From: Arthrobacter sp. PAMC 25486 | Lineage (GTDB): Bacteria; Actinomycetota; Actinomycetes; Actinomycetales; Micrococcaceae | Reading direction: 5' to 3' | Assembly (NCBI RefSeq): GCF_000785535.1 | Contig: NZ_CP007595.1 | Coordinates: forward strand, 806,001-870,000 | Length of the DNA stretch: 64,000 bases | Shown: positions 1 through 7,796 of the stretch, piece after piece | How positions within the stretch are numbered: the first letter of the stretch is position 1 | How the letters are laid out: each line of letters starts with the position of its first letter | Program-made: the position numbers and the translations under genes | Notes under the pieces: generated by a model | Databases searched by the model: none | What the model saw: the letters and a program-made list of their open reading frames with translations, nothing else | What the model was told of the DNA's origin: nothing

Positions 1-27
1 CTCCTTCATCAAGTAGGGCGTGCCGCT

Positions 28-65
28 CCGGGTCGGTGACGTGTGCCGCTGCGCCACCGACCCGG
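28..65. repeat. Inverted repeat (11-bp arms) upstream of helD
   Basis: The arms CCGGGTCGGTG (28-38) and CACCGACCCGG (55-65) are perfect reverse complements with a 16-nt loop. The element precedes a second, stronger palindrome and the helD start. It may be the terminator of a gene to the left, although no T-tract follows, or part of the helD leader. Confidence 0.55.
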
Positions 66-80
66 CGCAGCGGCCGTAGG

Positions 81-110
81 ATGGTTGCGGCGGCCTGCCG
101 CCGCAACCAT
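81..110 (+). promoter_or_regulatory. Perfect 30-bp palindrome just before helD
   Basis: The arms ATGGTTGCGGCGGC (81-94) and GCCGCCGCAACCAT (97-110) pair perfectly around CT. The palindrome ends 11 nt before the helD GTG, so in the mRNA it would form a hairpin abutting the ribosome-binding region, and as DNA it could be an operator. It does not match the 19-bp rifampin-associated element known upstream of Streptomyces helR. Confidence 0.6.
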
Positions 111-121
111 GAAGTGAAAGA

Positions 122-2257
122 GTGCATGTGACCCTGAGCAACATCGCCATACCATCCCTGGACGAAGCTGCCGCCCATGCGGCGGCCACGGCGGAAGAGC
201 AGGCAATGCTCGACCAGGCATTCAGCCGCCGCGACGGCTTGCTGGCGCAACTCGAGTCCGCTCTGGCCTCCCCCGTGCGTGATGCTGTGGAGCAGGCGCG
301 GATGCGCATGTTGGGCCGCCGCCGGGCCGAACTTGAACACGCAGGGCAGGGGCTGATCTTTGGCCGGCTCGACTCCCTCGATGACACCGTCCGCCACCTG
401 GGGCGCGTGGGCATACCCAGCCCCGACGAGGACAGCGACCCCCTGGTGATCGACTGGCGCGCGCCCGCAGCACGTGCGTTCTACACCGCCACGCCCGTGG
501 ACCCGCAGGGCCAGGCACGGCGCCGCCACATCCGCACGTCCGGGCGGGAGGTCGTTGGCCTCGATGACGAACCGCTCGACGGATCCCGTGCCAGTTCACT
601 GGTTGGCGAGGGCGCCCTGCTCGCGGCACTGGGCGAGCGGCGCACCGGACGGATGGGTGTGGCTGCGGCAACCCTGCAGCGTGAGCAGGACGATGTGGTC
701 CGGGCGGACGCCCGGGGCCCGCTGGTTGTGCAGGGCGGACCCGGCACGGGCAAGACAGTGGTTGCGCTGCACAGGGTGGCATACCTGCTGTTCACACATC
801 AACAACTTGCGCATCAGGGGGTCCTGGTGATCGGGCCGTCGCCACGTTTCCTTGACTACATTGCCCAAGTGCTCCCGGCACTCGGAGAGAGCGCCATGGT
901 CTCCGCAACGTGCGACACCCTGGTGCCCGGAATCGAGGTGGAACGCGTGGAGGCGCGCGACGTCGCCGAGATCAAGGGCCGGGCACTGTGGCAGGACGTA
1001 CTCACCCGCTATGCCGCATCCTTCCTCCCTCAACCCGCCGGTCTCGGGCTGGTCTGGGAAGGCGAGCTGCACGCGCTGGATGAACGGCGGATCGCCAGGA
1101 TCGTCGCCGCAGCTGGTTCGGGACGCTCCCATCACGGCGCCCGGGCGGCCTGCATCGAGCACATCCACGGCCAGCTGGCCGACGCAGTGGCAGAACGCGG
1201 CGAAGAGTTGCTCTCACAGGTGGAGGACGGTCTTGAGGACCTACTCAGCGGCGTCGATGCCGATCTGCGCAAGCAGGACACCCGCGGTGTGGCCGGCGGG
1301 GCCGGCGGCAGCGACGTGGACGGAGTGCTCGCGGATGACGAGCTGGAGCGGCTGCGTGAACGCATCGCGGACGACACCAGTGTGGCCGCCGCCCTTGAGG
1401 CCTGGTGGCCAACGCTTGACCCCACTGTCGAGCTGCGCCGCCTGCTGGGCGACGAGACACTGCTGCGCCAGTGGGCTCCTGAACTTAACGACGCCGAGCA
1501 GGCCTGGGTCGCGGCCGAACCCGCAGCGTGGGCGAGCAGCGACATTCCGCTCTTCGATGCACTGGCGGCCCTACTGGGTGACGGGGAGGTGCAGGGGAAG
1601 CAGGGCGGGTTCCTGGCTGGGCGTGCGGCGGGGCAACGGGACTGGGTTTACGGCCATGTGGTCATCGATGAGGCGCAGGAACTCTCGGAGATGCAATGGC
1701 AGATGATCATGCGCCGCTGCCCCTCCCGTTCGATCACTGCCGTGGGCGACATCGACCAGGCGGAGGCGCCGCACCGGCACACCACCTGGGGTGAAGCCGT
1801 GGGCGCCGCCTTCGGCGGGAGGTGGAGCAAGGCGCAGCTGACCATCTGCTACCGCACCCCGGGGGAAGTCATGGCCCTGACCGGGCCCGTGCTCCGGCAG
1901 GCAGGAAGCCACAACAAGCCGCCCGTGGCCGTGCGGTCCTCGGGCATTGAGCCGTGGGAGCGCACCGTGAACGAGCAGGGGCTTGTGGCAGTGGCGGTGC
2001 GGGCCGTCGCGGATCTTTCGGAACGCTGGCACGGCGGGATGGTGGGCGTCGTTGCGCCGGTTGACCGCCTGGCGGCGCTGCGTGCCGCCCTTCCAGGGGT
2101 GACAGTGCTGTCCGCCACTGAGACAAAGGGGCTGGAATGGGATGCCACCTTGCTGGTTGACGCCGCCGGGATCGCTGCCGAGCCCCGCGGCTGGAACGGG
2201 CTCTATGTGGCTCTGACCCGCTGCACCCAGGAACTGGGACAGCTGCTGGTGGCATGA
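122..2257 (+). CDS. helD: HelD/HelR-type RNA polymerase-recycling ATPase (UvrD-like superfamily 1)
   Basis: A 711-residue superfamily 1 NTPase, close to the length of actinobacterial HelD/HelR. The N-terminal ~180 residues are helical and charged, as in the arm that enters the RNA polymerase secondary channel. Walker A (GGPGTGKT) is near residue 205, Walker B with DEAQ near 519, and motif VI-like ALTR near the C-terminus. Known family members remove stalled RNA polymerase from DNA, and HelR also protects against rifampicin. The GTG at 122 is used, with a purine-rich GTGAAAG just upstream; the GTG at 128 is an alternative. It is monocistronic and lies directly behind a 30-bp palindrome that may control it. 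The family assignment is secure; the rifampicin role is inference. Confidence 0.88.
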   Translation: MHVTLSNIAIPSLDEAAAHAAATAEEQAMLDQAFSRRDGLLAQLESALASPVRDAVEQARMRMLGRRRAELEHAGQGLIFGRLDSLDDTVRHLGRVGIPSPDEDSDPLVIDWRAPAARAFYTATPVDPQGQARRRHIRTSGREVVGLDDEPLDGSRASSLVGEGALLAALGERRTGRMGVAAATLQREQDDVVRADARGPLVVQGGPGTGKTVVALHRVAYLLFTHQQLAHQGVLVIGPSPRFLDYIAQVLPALGESAMVSATCDTLVPGIEVERVEARDVAEIKGRALWQDVLTRYAASFLPQPAGLGLVWEGELHALDERRIARIVAAAGSGRSHHGARAACIEHIHGQLADAVAERGEELLSQVEDGLEDLLSGVDADLRKQDTRGVAGGAGGSDVDGVLADDELERLRERIADDTSVAAALEAWWPTLDPTVELRRLLGDETLLRQWAPELNDAEQAWVAAEPAAWASSDIPLFDALAALLGDGEVQGKQGGFLAGRAAGQRDWVYGHVVIDEAQELSEMQWQMIMRRCPSRSITAVGDIDQAEAPHRHTTWGEAVGAAFGGRWSKAQLTICYRTPGEVMALTGPVLRQAGSHNKPPVAVRSSGIEPWERTVNEQGLVAVAVRAVADLSERWHGGMVGVVAPVDRLAALRAALPGVTVLSATETKGLEWDATLLVDAAGIAAEPRGWNGLYVALTRCTQELGQLLVA

Positions 2258-2284
2258 ACACCCACGGTCGGATCCCCTCCGCCG

Positions 2285-2330
2285 ATCGAACATAACTTCG
2301 ATATGATGCCCGGACCGCACGGCGTATAAT
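2285..2330 (+). promoter_or_regulatory. Promoter with operator-like palindrome for the DUF427 gene
   Basis: A perfect -10 TATAAT lies at 2325-2330, 39 bp before the chosen ATG. The -35 is weak (TATGAT at 2302-2307, 17-bp spacer). A palindrome, ATCGAA-N6-TTCGAT (2285-2302), overlaps the -35, which suggests control by a repressor or an activator. Confidence 0.5.
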
Positions 2331-2368
2331 TTCCACGCAGCCATTCCAACAGAAACCAGGTGGTTCGC

Positions 2369-3133
2369 ATGCGGACCGAAGCCAGCGAAAAATGGGTGCG
2401 CGCCATGGTGGGCGGCACGGCAGTTGTGGACAGCAGGGCACCCCTGCTGTTCTGGGAGCAGAAGTTCCCCATTCCCGCCTATGCCTTCACCCCGGAGGAT
2501 GTCCGCATGGACCTGCTGCTGCCGGCGGGCACCCCACCGACAGGAGAGCCCACATTCTTCGGTCCCAAGGGTCCCGTGGCCCAATGGTTTGATGTGCAGG
2601 CCGGAGGCAGGGAGCTGCCGAACGCCGCATGGCGCAGGGACGCCCCGGAACTCGAGGGGCGCATCACCTTCACCTGGGCCCCGGATGCCTTCGACCGCTG
2701 GCTCGAGGAAGAGGAGGAAGTCCACAGCCATCCGCGCGATCCCCACAAACGCGTCGAGGTCCTGCCCAGCTCCCGCCACATCACCGTCTCGCTCGACGGC
2801 GTGCTGCTGGCGGACAGCATCGAGCCGGTTCTGCTGTTTGAGACCTACCTGCCTACCCGCTACTATTTTCCCCGTACGGACGTGCACCTTGACCGATTGA
2901 GCGCCGGCAGCAATCGCAGCCACTGCCCCTACAAGGGGTACGCTGAGAACTATTGGGATGCCCCGGGCTCACCCTCGGTGGCCTGGTCCTATCCCGACCC
3001 GTACCCGGCCGTGTGGCGCATCAAGGACAGGATCGCGTTTTACAACGAATCCGTGGACATCACCGTCGATGGGGCGGCTGTCCCCCGGCCGCGCTCCATC
3101 TTTTCCAAGACTAAAAACCGGCCCGGCGAATGA
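2369..3133 (+). CDS. DUF427 domain protein
   Basis: A 254-residue protein of the DUF427 family, named NTP_transf_9 in Pfam although no activity is established. Visible family features are the tandem beta-rich halves, the repeated short motif around 'GGTAVVDS' and 'DGVLLADS', and the 'YPDP' and 'RIAFYNE' signatures in the C-terminal half. The ATG at 2369 is chosen over the in-frame GTG at 2360 because CCAGG lies eight bases before it, whereas the GTG would abut that site. It probably acts in the cytoplasm, as no signal peptide or membrane segment is present. It is the first gene of a short run with the thioredoxin-like gene 57 bp downstream. Its function is unknown. Confidence 0.8.
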   Translation: MRTEASEKWVRAMVGGTAVVDSRAPLLFWEQKFPIPAYAFTPEDVRMDLLLPAGTPPTGEPTFFGPKGPVAQWFDVQAGGRELPNAAWRRDAPELEGRITFTWAPDAFDRWLEEEEEVHSHPRDPHKRVEVLPSSRHITVSLDGVLLADSIEPVLLFETYLPTRYYFPRTDVHLDRLSAGSNRSHCPYKGYAENYWDAPGSPSVAWSYPDPYPAVWRIKDRIAFYNESVDITVDGAAVPRPRSIFSKTKNRPGE

Positions 3134-3190
3134 CAGGCCTTGGCGCGGATACGCTACCCGGACACGCCTGACGGAGGAGACAATGGTGCC

Positions 3191-3550
3191 ATGGGCTTTG
3201 AACTGCGCACCATCACCGACTGCCCCAACGAAGCGCCCGCCAAGTCACTCTTCAGCCAGGCACTGGAACTGGAAGGCCTCGACCCTGTCGCGCTCGCCGT
3301 CAGGGAAGTCCTCAGCGACGCCGAGGCAGCTGAGCTGAATTTCCACGGTTCACCCACGTTCACCATCAACGGCACCGACCTGTTCCCGTCCCCCACCGAG
3401 CCTGCCCTCACCTGCCGCGTCTACCCCACGCCCGCGGGATTACGCGGCCAGCCCGAACTCGCCGCCCTGCGCAGCGCCATCCGGGACGCGGTCAGGGCCT
3501 GGCACTCCGCTCCCACAACCCCGCATCGAGGGCAAACAACGTGGCGGTGA
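3191..3550 (+). CDS. Thioredoxin-fold (glutaredoxin/DsbA-like) small protein
   Basis: A 119-residue protein with an N-terminal beta strand and 'TDCPN' motif, in which one cysteine sits at the thioredoxin active-site position. It also has the 'FHGSPTFTINGTDLF' region typical of thioredoxin-like proteins found with mercury and alkylmercury genes, with the cis-proline in SPT. The ATG at 3191 follows GGAGGAGA by ten bases, so it is preferred to the TTG at 3140, which has no ribosome-binding site and would add 17 residues unlike the family. Its 3' end overlaps the convergent HD-GYP gene by 59 bp. A thiol redox role is inferred from the fold; the substrate is unknown. Confidence 0.65.
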   Translation: MGFELRTITDCPNEAPAKSLFSQALELEGLDPVALAVREVLSDAEAAELNFHGSPTFTINGTDLFPSPTEPALTCRVYPTPAGLRGQPELAALRSAIRDAVRAWHSAPTTPHRGQTTWR

Positions 3551-5120
3551 CCCGATTGCTCGCACCCGTCTTTTCGTAAATGTGCTCCACATGGTTGCGC
3601 GCCGTCTTGGCTGCGATGAACAACTCCCGCGCAATGGTCTTGTTGTCCATCCCCCGGCACAACAGCCTGAGGACCTCAAGCTCCCTGGCGGTGAGTCCGG
3701 AAGGCAGGATCCGCCGTCGTGCCTCCTTCTGACCGGCCGCCACCAGGACGGAGTCGACGGCGGACCCCTCCAACCGCCCGGCACCCACCTCCTCGCGCAG
3801 CCGGGCAGCAGCGCCGGACGAAGGCATCGCCGCCCTGTGCGGCCGCGGCTCAAGCCAGCTTTGGAAGGCGTCGGCCGCGGCAAGAATGCGCGCACCAGGG
3901 TCAAGCTCGGCGGCACCCAGCCCATGCGGATAGCCGGAGCCGTCGAGCCGCTCGCGGTGGGCGCCGGCAATCTCGGCCACATGCCACATCCCGGGGACCC
4001 GGCCAAGGATGCGCGCACTCAGGAAGGGGTAGAGCTGCAGGCGCTCGCGGTCCATGGCCGACAGCGGCCCGGCCTTGTCCCACACGCCGTTGGACACGCC
4101 CATCCTGCCCAGGTCATGGACCCACCCGGCACGGCGCAACTCCAACACCTGGGCTTCGGCGAATCCGCGATGCTGCGCGGCGCCTGCCGCCAGGGCCGCA
4201 ACCTGGCGCGAATGGCCCGCCGTCCAGGGCGACTTCAGGTCGGCGAAATCGCCCATCGCGGCAAGGACCCCATCCAGTTCCGCACCGGCCAGGGCAGCCT
4301 CCTCGGGGGCCGCCGCCAGCGCAGCAGGCCACGGGTCCAGTTCCAGCAGCCCGTCCGTGAGCTCGGCGGCGTGGGCACAAAACATGTCCGCCAGCTCCGG
4401 ATCGAATTGGGTGCCGCGGCGCTCACCGACTGTCCTCACCGCCGCGGACAGCCCCGCTGTGCGCAGGAAGACTTCTGCCGTGTCGGCCAGTTGGGCGATG
4501 CGCATCTCCAGGGGAATTTCGACGCCGGACCTCCCGGCAGGCAGTCCCTTCCCGTCCCAGCGTTCAAAAGTGTGGCCCAGGATGCCCGGCAGGCCCGGAT
4601 CAAGCCCCACCCTGTTGGCCAGCCTCCCTGCGGACGTGCAGTGGGAGAGGATCAACGCCCGCACCACGGTGGTTGCCGTGGCCGCGAATTGCGACTTCCG
4701 GAGGGTCCGCTGCACCCGGGGCAGGTCCGTGCCGGTGTGGCGCAGCATCAGGGACAGCATGGGCAGGCCGTGGGCGTCGATGAAATAGTAGTCGGCGCGG
4801 AAGGCGATGTCGTCCCCGAACAAGGCGGCGAGTTCGTGGGAATCGGCGTGGCAGCCGATCCAGGCGAGCAGGTTTGCGTAATAAATGCGCCCCCGGCCCG
4901 CCGGGCCGATGCCGAGCCGGTCCGCGAGCCGCAACCCCAACAAGGTGGACCGCAGCATGTGCTCCATGGGCTGGCCCAATCCCAGATCGATGGCCAGTGA
5001 GAGTGCCGCCAGCAATTCGGGACGGCTGGTGGTTGCCGCATCCGGTGGCGCTGCTGGCGGACCCCCTGGAACCTGGCCCGGGGGCGGTGTGTTGACGCTG
5101 TCCGAACCGTGTTCAGCCAC
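3492..5120 (-). CDS. HD-GYP phosphohydrolase-type regulator with LuxR C-terminal domain
   Basis: A 542-residue protein with three parts. A Pro-rich N-terminus is followed by a first, degenerate HD region (about residues 30-250). A second HD region carries GHSRQ (about 290), VHDLG (about 325) and DGSGYP (about 380), the signature of HD-GYP-like metal-dependent phosphohydrolases. The C-terminal 65 residues form a LuxR helix-turn-helix (LTARELEVLRLL, NKTIARELFIAAKT). It is probably a one-component regulator in which ligand sensing or hydrolysis by the HD domains controls DNA binding. HD-GYP proteins often cleave cyclic-di-GMP, but that is not shown here. It starts at GTG 5120 with no clear ribosome-binding site, so translation may be leaderless. 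It converges with and overlaps the preceding gene. Confidence 0.78.
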   Translation of the reverse strand: MAEHGSDSVNTPPPGQVPGGPPAAPPDAATTSRPELLAALSLAIDLGLGQPMEHMLRSTLLGLRLADRLGIGPAGRGRIYYANLLAWIGCHADSHELAALFGDDIAFRADYYFIDAHGLPMLSLMLRHTGTDLPRVQRTLRKSQFAATATTVVRALILSHCTSAGRLANRVGLDPGLPGILGHTFERWDGKGLPAGRSGVEIPLEMRIAQLADTAEVFLRTAGLSAAVRTVGERRGTQFDPELADMFCAHAAELTDGLLELDPWPAALAAAPEEAALAGAELDGVLAAMGDFADLKSPWTAGHSRQVAALAAGAAQHRGFAEAQVLELRRAGWVHDLGRMGVSNGVWDKAGPLSAMDRERLQLYPFLSARILGRVPGMWHVAEIAGAHRERLDGSGYPHGLGAAELDPGARILAAADAFQSWLEPRPHRAAMPSSGAAARLREEVGAGRLEGSAVDSVLVAAGQKEARRRILPSGLTARELEVLRLLCRGMDNKTIARELFIAAKTARNHVEHIYEKTGASNRVTATLFALDAGLWERSARP

Positions 5121-5179
5121 CAGTCAATTCTAGATCTGTGCGGCGTTCACGGCACGTGCGGGTTGCCGCGACGCTGGCG

Positions 5180-5550
5180 CTAATAGCTAAACGTGACAAC
5201 GGAGTCCTCACCGATCCACGCCCACAGCTGCACGGTGCCGACAGCCTCGGCGTTGGCGTTGGCGTTGGCGGCAAAGCCTGCCCGATCCACCTTGCGGGCG
5301 TCAAGGCAGATGGGGCGCACGAGGAATCACCGGCGGCTTCGTACCGGTCAAGGAGGCCGGTGAGGGGCGGGCAGCCGTCGCAGGCCGCCACATTGGCGAA
5401 GCCGGTGAGGGCAATCCGGACTGCCTCCTTGGTCAGGAACATGAGTTTCTCCCTGCACTGTTCGGCGGCACCGACGGCGACAAGGAATGCCACGGTGACG
5501 CGTTCGGGATCTTCCAGACCGCTGGCCAGGCTGATCATGGCCTTGTTCAT
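5180..5550 (-). pseudogene. DsrE/DsrF-family gene broken by a one-base frameshift
   Basis: The N-terminal 72 or so residues (MNKAMISLASG..., then a region around FANVAACDG and LLDRYEAAG) match small DsrE-family sulfur-relay-like proteins. Near 5325 the reading shifts. The expected C-terminus (RPICLDARKVDRAGF..., then VQLWAWIGED...) is present in the next frame and ends at a TAG at 5180-5182. Inserting one base in the TT of 'GGTGATTCC' (minus strand) restores a 123-residue protein of normal family length. The start ATG at 5550 has a strong AAGGAG and overlaps the TGA of the upstream gene (ATGA). This is either a genuine recent pseudogene or a sequencing error; a homopolymer indel is suspected. 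Confidence 0.75.
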
Positions 5551-6311
5551 GACGAACTCCTTCTGGTGTGTGCCGTAATGGGAGTGGAGGCCCTGTCTGC
5601 GGCGGTTTCCGGAGCTGTTGAGGGGAAATGAAGGCTCATCTCTGCCACAAAGAGGCCCTCCTGGGGCAGCCAAAAGTCCGCCAGATGGAGCTGTTTGGGC
5701 AGCATGTGCGGCCACCCGGCAGTGACACCATCGATCGTGGCATGGCTGGTCTTGACCGCCCAGACACGCAGCGGCCGCGCCTGAAACGACTGTCCGTTGG
5801 GCACCGTCCCGGCAAGCCTCATCTTCCCGGCATGCAGCGCAGGGCCCATGAATCCGCCCATTCCCGACAGCACCCGAGGCCGCTGCCACCACCCTTCGGG
5901 CAGGCGGCGCGCCACGGTGGTGAGGGCCGTCGTCGTTCTTGTTTCCTGGAACTCAAGGTCCCAGCGCACGACGCCGGACACGCCCACCGTGAGCTCGAAG
6001 GGGCCTCCCCAGTGGCTTTCGACCTTGACCAGGAGGGTCTCACTGATGCCGGCGCCAAAGTACCTGGCACAGCTTTGCTCGGGCGGGGCGTCGGCGTAGA
6101 TGGTCCAGCCGCGGTTGGGGCGGTGGAGCCACAGTGCTGTGTATCCGGGCCCGATCGAGCTGGCCGGGAAACGCCTGAAGGCCAGGTAGTTTCCTGAACT
6201 GAACGGCATGCCCATGAGTGCGTAGCCGGCAAACCGTTCGTCGTTTCCGGGCGGCAGGGCGGCGGTGCTCTCTGCCAGTTCCGCGCAGGCCCGGGGTGAC
6301 TTGAGGCTCAT
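5547..6311 (-). CDS. Unknown protein, possibly lipocalin-like beta-barrel
   Basis: A 254-residue soluble protein without a signal peptide. It is rich in Trp/Phe and beta-prone segments (GYTALWLHRPNRGWTIYAD, WDLEFQETRT, LRVWAVKTSHATIDG). This composition is reminiscent of the lipocalin or hydroxyneurosporene-synthase-like folds, but I do not recognise the family. The ATG at 6311 has GAAGGAG seven bases upstream. The stop overlaps the start of the DsrE gene (ATGA), so the two genes are translationally coupled and probably work together. The in-frame extension upstream of 6311 lacks a ribosome-binding site and was rejected. Confidence 0.7.
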   Translation of the reverse strand: MSLKSPRACAELAESTAALPPGNDERFAGYALMGMPFSSGNYLAFRRFPASSIGPGYTALWLHRPNRGWTIYADAPPEQSCARYFGAGISETLLVKVESHWGGPFELTVGVSGVVRWDLEFQETRTTTALTTVARRLPEGWWQRPRVLSGMGGFMGPALHAGKMRLAGTVPNGQSFQARPLRVWAVKTSHATIDGVTAGWPHMLPKQLHLADFWLPQEGLFVAEMSLHFPSTAPETAADRASTPITAHTRRSSS

Positions 6312-6473
6312 GATGTGCTCCTTCACGTTGTGTGTAAAAAGCGTAGCTCTGCGTGCAGGCGCGGGCATGGGGCGGATGGCCCATCTTTGCGGGTGGACTG
6401 GGATTGGAAAATGTCTCAAAAACGTCCGTAGGTAACCTTGCGGTTAATTAGCCAGCAGATTGATTATGGGGTT

Positions 6474-6736
6474 ATGAAAACCGACGGCCTCAGCAGGACC
6501 TTCTTGGCACTCGCTGAGCCACCCCGGCGTGCGATCCTCGCGATGCTCTCGCGTGGAGAGAAGGCCGCACTGATTTCCCGCGCACACAATGCCAGTGGCG
6601 GCCGGCGAAGTTGAATGCCGTTGTGCTCGCCCCTGCGGCGGACTGGATCGAGAGCTGTCGCCGTTTCTGGGACTAAAACTTCAACGCTTTGGAGCAGCAA
6701 CTGACACAAGAGAAGAAGGGTGAGAACAATGATTGA
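6474..6736 (+). pseudogene. Decayed ArsR-family regulator (partner of the SRPBCC gene)
   Basis: The opening MKTDGLSRTFLALAEPPRRAI is typical of ArsR regulators that precede AHSA1/SRPBCC genes. After about 30 residues the recognition-helix region is missing: 'LSRGEKA' runs straight into 'LISRAHN'. A frameshift follows near 6592, and the remaining homology (WRPAKLNAV, then ADWIESCRRFWD) continues in another frame to an in-frame TAA after FWD. A final NFNALEQQLTQEKKGE segment runs into the next gene. The gene therefore has an internal deletion, a frameshift and a stop, and cannot make a DNA-binding protein. Confidence 0.8.
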
Positions 6737-7169
6737 AACAACAGGATCCACCGTCACGCGCGTGTTCGCTGCACCATCCGGGGCCGTCTTCGACGCCTGG
6801 GTCACCCCGGCATCCTTGGCCACCTGGTGGGGCGGGCCCGACATTCAGGTCCCCCTCGATTCCCTAGCCCTGGATGTCCGTCCGGGCGGGCTCTGGAACG
6901 CCACCATGATCCTGGGCAACGGCATGCCCGGCTTCCACTGGCGCGGCGAATATCTGGAAGTCGACCGTCCAAACAGGCTCGTCGTGACCATGACCAACGA
7001 ACCCGGCGATGAACGTGAGCTGCTCACCGTAGTCCTCACCGCCGTCGACGGCGGCACCGAGTTGCGCTTCGCCCAGACCGGCGGCCACCTCAGTCCCGAG
7101 CAATACGAAGGGACAGCGGCTGGTTGGCTGATCGCCTTCGACGCACTGAACACGGTGCTGGCGGAGTAG
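6729..7169 (+). CDS. SRPBCC (AHSA1-like) domain protein
   Basis: A 146-residue SRPBCC/START-like protein. The AHSA1 signatures are visible: RVFAAPSGAVFDAWVTP near the N-terminus, LATWWGG, FHWRGEYLEVDRPNRLVVTM in the middle and GWLIAFDALNTVLAE at the end. Such proteins bind hydrophobic ligands in a deep cavity, and the true ligand is usually unknown. The ATG at 6729 follows GAAGAAGGG; a GTG at 6720 is possible. In the usual arrangement the upstream ArsR protein represses this gene. Here that regulator is decayed, so control may be constitutive or by another factor. Confidence 0.85.
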   Translation: MIETTGSTVTRVFAAPSGAVFDAWVTPASLATWWGGPDIQVPLDSLALDVRPGGLWNATMILGNGMPGFHWRGEYLEVDRPNRLVVTMTNEPGDERELLTVVLTAVDGGTELRFAQTGGHLSPEQYEGTAAGWLIAFDALNTVLAE

Positions 7170-7201
7170 CTGCCACCAGTCCACCGCCGGAGTCTCCGCG
7201 C

Positions 7202-7447
7202 TCAGTGACCGCGTGGAGGTACCGGCGGTGACATGGGGTCGGGCGGGAATACGGGTTCCGGCGGGTGTGGATGCGGATAGGGTTCGTTCGGATCCGGAGG
7301 GTGGTATGGATCGGGAGGTTGGGTCGGATCGGGGGGAGCCGGCGGGTACGGAGGTTGGGTTGGATCCGGGTGGCCGGGCCTGTCAGGATTGGGGATGTCA
7401 GGATTGGGGATGCTGGCAGCTGCCGGCCGTCCCTCGCTGGGTTTCAT
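7202..7447 (-). CDS. Possible proline-rich small protein
   Basis: An 81-residue reading frame in which most of the chain is Pro-Asp/Pro-X repeats (PDPTQPP twice, HPPDPNEP, HPPEP). The encoding DNA contains a 15-bp unit in tandem near 7381-7410. It begins 24 nt after the stop of the small acidic gene on the same strand, with only a poor ribosome-binding site. It could be a genuine secreted or surface-linked Pro-rich peptide, or a chance product of a GGAT-rich repeat. Low confidence. Confidence 0.3.
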   Translation of the reverse strand: MKPSEGRPAAASIPNPDIPNPDRPGHPDPTQPPYPPAPPDPTQPPDPYHPPDPNEPYPHPHPPEPVFPPDPMSPPVPPRGH

Positions 7448-7471
7448 GGCGGACTCGCTTTCATGGGACAG

Positions 7472-7636
7472 TCAGGCGCCGGTTTTGCGCGGTTCAATGT
7501 CAGGGTCGCCGTTGGCCTCTTCCTCCAGCAACTCGGGTTCGGGCACTATCAGCTTGATGAAGTCCTCCACCGCTGAATGCTTCCCGGCCGCACGGTTTTC
7601 CGGTTCCGGGATCTCTTCGACTGGGTGCTGGTTCAT
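7472..7636 (-). CDS. Small acidic protein of unknown function
   Basis: A 54-residue reading frame beginning MNQHPVEEIPEPENR and ending with GDPDIEPRKTGA. It is strongly acidic, with a central hydrophobic stretch (VEDFIKLIVPEPELL). The GTTGGAGC just before the ATG is a plausible but close ribosome-binding site. Codon use is normal for the genome, with most third positions G or C. I do not recognise a family. The following gene on the same strand encodes the proline-rich peptide. Confidence 0.45.
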   Translation of the reverse strand: MNQHPVEEIPEPENRAAGKHSAVEDFIKLIVPEPELLEEEANGDPDIEPRKTGA

Positions 7637-7796
7637 GCTCCAACGCTACGCCGGGCTGTTCGGTGAGGGAAGACCATTCTGGCGGCAGGCCGCCGTCGGG
7701 CATCAACGTCAAGGATTCCAGCGGGAAATCACAGACAAAACGCAGCCCGCACTGGCATAGTACATAGCTCCATAACGTTGTTCCACGGAGGACTGC

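Noticed and set aside
1..16. Possible end of a gene (SFIK then TAG) at the left edge
   Set aside because: Only four codons are inside the window, so nothing supports a real gene.
2360..2368. GTG start for the DUF427 gene
   Set aside because: The ribosome-binding site directly abuts this GTG, while the ATG at 2369 has proper spacing.
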